Below are positions 61,786 through 64,000 of a DNA stretch of 64,000 nucleotides, one piece after another. Below the pieces are notes generated by a model. The model did not search any database. It was not told the DNA's origin and was given only the letters and a program-made list of their open reading frames with translations. The position numbers were made by a program, and so were the translations under genes. Each line of letters opens with the position of its first letter. Position 1 is the first letter of the stretch. Origin of the DNA: Haliclona indistincta (taxonomy: Eukaryota; Porifera; Demospongiae; Haplosclerida; Chalinidae); the NCBI GenBank assembly GCA_964017065.1, contig OZ024784.1:5127152-5191151 (forward strand), written 5' to 3'.

Positions 61786-64000
61786 ATGGCCATTGTAGCC
61801 CTCACTACTGCTCAACGTTTGATGCTGTTCTTTGTGTGTTTGCTAGCTACAGTAGGTGCTACCAATTGTCCAATCAACAGTACTGTAACAAGAGATACCA
61901 AACCATTGTACCTGCTGACACTGGTGCCTTTTCCTCAATCAGAAGACTATGGATGGAGCAACGGACTTGGTACTGTTTCAGGTGCACGCGTTGCTCGAGA
62001 CGAAATCAACGATCGCAACGATATCCTCCCAGGCCATCATCTCGAGCTACTCGTGGAGAATATCGAGGCCTGTTCTCTTACAGAGGCTACAATCGGCACC
62101 GTCAACCTGATAAAGTACACTGTGGACTCGCCTTGTTTACCAGTTGTCGGAATTCTTGGTCTGCTCTGCTCTACACACACTTCTCTTATTTCCCCACTGG
62201 CCGGTCATGAGGGCATCGACCTCATACAGATGTCCATTGCAAACTCACCTATCTTTGAAACGTCGAAATTTAGCAGTTTTCCTCATTTATGGCGTGTGCT
62301 TGGCAGTGGAGCAGTGTATGCAGATGCAGCAGTAAATCTGATGGACGAACTAGGATGGAAACGAGTTGCTGTTATTTATGATCACAACTCAGCATATTAC
62401 TCCCATGTGGCATTGCACTTTAGGAAAGTTGTTCATAACAGGAATGACACACAGATAATTTTCTTTGATGCAGTTCTTGGAAAGAACACGTTACAGCTTC
62501 GCCAGATTGTATCTAGTATCAAGAATCAAGCAGCAACTGTTCTCTTTGTTGCTCTGAGTGATTATCAATCAGCCAACCTTCTCTGCTTGCTCAATAAAGA
62601 GAAGCTACATTATCCATCATACATTTGGTTGCAAGTTGGTAGCAGAGTGAATCGGATACTGGCAGCTGGAAAGTCTTTGGGGTTATGTGCAAATGAAGAC
62701 ATTCTTTCAGCAAAAGAAGGTCACATTGATATGCAGATTCGGCGTGCTCAATCAAATCATTCTAAAATTCTAATATCAGGAGAAAACTACACACACTACA
62801 TTGAAAAATATATGGCTGATTTTGAGGAAGTTAACAAGACTTACAGCTCGCATAAGATTGATCGTGACTTGACTTTCTCTAATTTAATGTACGATGAAGT
62901 CTGGGCACTTGCTTTAGCTATAAACAACTCTCTCCCAGTACTCGAGAGCAAGAACCTCTCTATCGACAGCTACGCCATTGGACACAAAGAGATAACCACA
63001 TTGATTGAAGAGCAACTGGCTAATGTTAAGTTTCAAGGTGCAAGTGGTTTGATTGAGTTTAATCAAAAGAGAAGTGTTATTGCAACAGTTGATATATTCC
63101 AAATCTTCAACTCAAGCGAGGTATTTGTTGGAAGTTACGTTCCAGTCGTTGACTCTAATCATATGGTAATAGCGTACAATTTATCCATTGACATTGATAA
63201 AAATAAGATCCCTAATGGTCAACCAGATTTAAGGAACGTACTCTTACCATTACCTGTAACCATCATACTCTATATTGCCACTGTTGCAATGATTGTCTTC
63301 ACCACGGTTGTGTTTATTCTTCTTATCTACTACAGAGAGTGGCCCGAAGTAAAAGCCAACAGTCCTTTTCTCTGTGTTATCATGCTGATTGGATGCTACT
63401 TGCTTATCTTTGGAATCATTTTTCGAACAACTTACACTCATTTTTGGTCTATTTGGCTCAACGACAATCATGTCTACAGTGCTTTGGTTACAATGGACAG
63501 TTTTTGCTCATCAACTGGGCTTATACTATTAGTGATAACTGTCTTCTTCAAGTTGTTAAGAGTTCACCATTTTTTCTCCTACATGACACTCAAGTTGCGC
63601 CAGTTGTGGCGTACCTGCTCCATGATGCTACTTATTCTGGTTTTGTCACTTTGGATTGGATTTGGATTTATTGCAATAACCATTGGAATACGAATACAAC
63701 CACAACTTCGTAATGATTCTGTTATCGAAGGAAACAAGTTAGTAATATATCAGTATTTGGAGTACCCTGGTATGGTGAAACGGTACTTGGATTTGGTCAC
63801 TACTCTGTATGTGGCTATTTTTGTTATCTTGATTGTTTATCTTGCTATCAGAACACGAAAAATTGAGCAAAAACAGTTTAAAGACACAAAGAAATCAAAT
63901 GTTTTTGTGACACTGCTGATAGTAAGTGTCGTAAGTCAAGTTGCCATATCAGAAATCCTTCGTGAAGAAAATCTTTCCTGGATAAGCATTCTATTGACTA
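61786..64000 (+). CDS. GABA-B-like class C GPCR 6 (intronless, partial at window end)
   Basis: ATG at 61786 (MAIVALTTAQRLMLFFVCLL) opens a signal peptide and the frame stays open to the window end. The Venus-flytrap carries ARVARDEINDRNDIL, CSTHTSLISPLAGHEG and LMYDEVWALALAINNS, with junction FQGASGLIEFNQKRSV. The transmembrane part has LPLPVTIILYIATVAM, REWPEVKANSPFLCVIM, LLRVHHFFSYMTLKLRQLW and IEQKQFKDTKKSN. The window ends in about TM6/7. It is closest to receptor 5, 247 bp upstream. Confidence 0.87.
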   Translation, partial: MAIVALTTAQRLMLFFVCLLATVGATNCPINSTVTRDTKPLYLLTLVPFPQSEDYGWSNGLGTVSGARVARDEINDRNDILPGHHLELLVENIEACSLTEATIGTVNLIKYTVDSPCLPVVGILGLLCSTHTSLISPLAGHEGIDLIQMSIANSPIFETSKFSSFPHLWRVLGSGAVYADAAVNLMDELGWKRVAVIYDHNSAYYSHVALHFRKVVHNRNDTQIIFFDAVLGKNTLQLRQIVSSIKNQAATVLFVALSDYQSANLLCLLNKEKLHYPSYIWLQVGSRVNRILAAGKSLGLCANEDILSAKEGHIDMQIRRAQSNHSKILISGENYTHYIEKYMADFEEVNKTYSSHKIDRDLTFSNLMYDEVWALALAINNSLPVLESKNLSIDSYAIGHKEITTLIEEQLANVKFQGASGLIEFNQKRSVIATVDIFQIFNSSEVFVGSYVPVVDSNHMVIAYNLSIDIDKNKIPNGQPDLRNVLLPLPVTIILYIATVAMIVFTTVVFILLIYYREWPEVKANSPFLCVIMLIGCYLLIFGIIFRTTYTHFWSIWLNDNHVYSALVTMDSFCSSTGLILLVITVFFKLLRVHHFFSYMTLKLRQLWRTCSMMLLILVLSLWIGFGFIAITIGIRIQPQLRNDSVIEGNKLVIYQYLEYPGMVKRYLDLVTTLYVAIFVILIVYLAIRTRKIEQKQFKDTKKSNVFVTLLIVSVVSQVAISEILREENLSWISILLT

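Overview
The window looks like animal genomic DNA, most likely from a demosponge of Amphimedon type. The case rests on genes with many short introns (several of 48-63 bp), clear metazoan orthologues (ATOX1, acid ceramidase ASAH1, a FERM-containing PTPN14/21 phosphatase, a NUSAP-like spindle protein, a cationic amino-acid transporter), a local expansion of intronless GABA-B-type receptors, and many small inverted-repeat transposons. No taxonomic search was possible, so this is an inference. All exon models were built by hand from splice consensus, reading phase and paralogue comparison. Every complete multi-exon model given here sums to a whole number of codons.

Region 1 (1-23081) is a tandem array of single-pass membrane receptors on the + strand. 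It holds the 3' end of one receptor (1-200), receptor A (2207-11656), a truncated discoidin-type gene (11807-12014), receptor B (13400-21126, a paralogue of A with the same intron phases), and a complete discoidin (F5/8C) receptor with a tyrosine-motif-rich tail (21306-23081). A block of at least 9.5 kb carrying 'A-type gene plus start of discoidin gene' was duplicated. An old pogo/Tigger-like transposon sits in the same intron of A and B, so it predates the duplication. Other insertions occur in only one copy.

Region 2 (23388-31917) holds a NUSAP-like gene on the minus strand and a PTPN14/21-like FERM-PTP gene on the plus strand. The PTP gene has a 1.1-kb palindromic satellite in one intron.

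Region 3 (32179-38487) is the most striking. A cationic amino-acid transporter gene (SLC7 family, minus strand) is split in its first coding exon by a 4162-bp Mutator-like (MULE) transposon with matching ends and a perfect 9-bp target duplication. Removing the element and one duplication restores a continuous 614-codon frame. The element encodes an apparently intact 1119-aa transposase in eight exons: CaRF-like N-terminus, MULE DDE core, SWIM finger, a CXXC (CpG-binding type) zinc finger, and a C-terminal OTU protease domain.

Region 4 (38795-64000) is a cluster of six intronless GABA-B-like class C receptors, four on the minus strand (38795-49869) and two on the plus strand (59197 to the window end). 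Between them lie ATOX1 (minus) and ASAH1 (plus), with several MITEs in their introns. A roughly 200-bp stretch of the ligand-binding domain is nearly identical in three receptors that are otherwise diverged, which suggests gene conversion.
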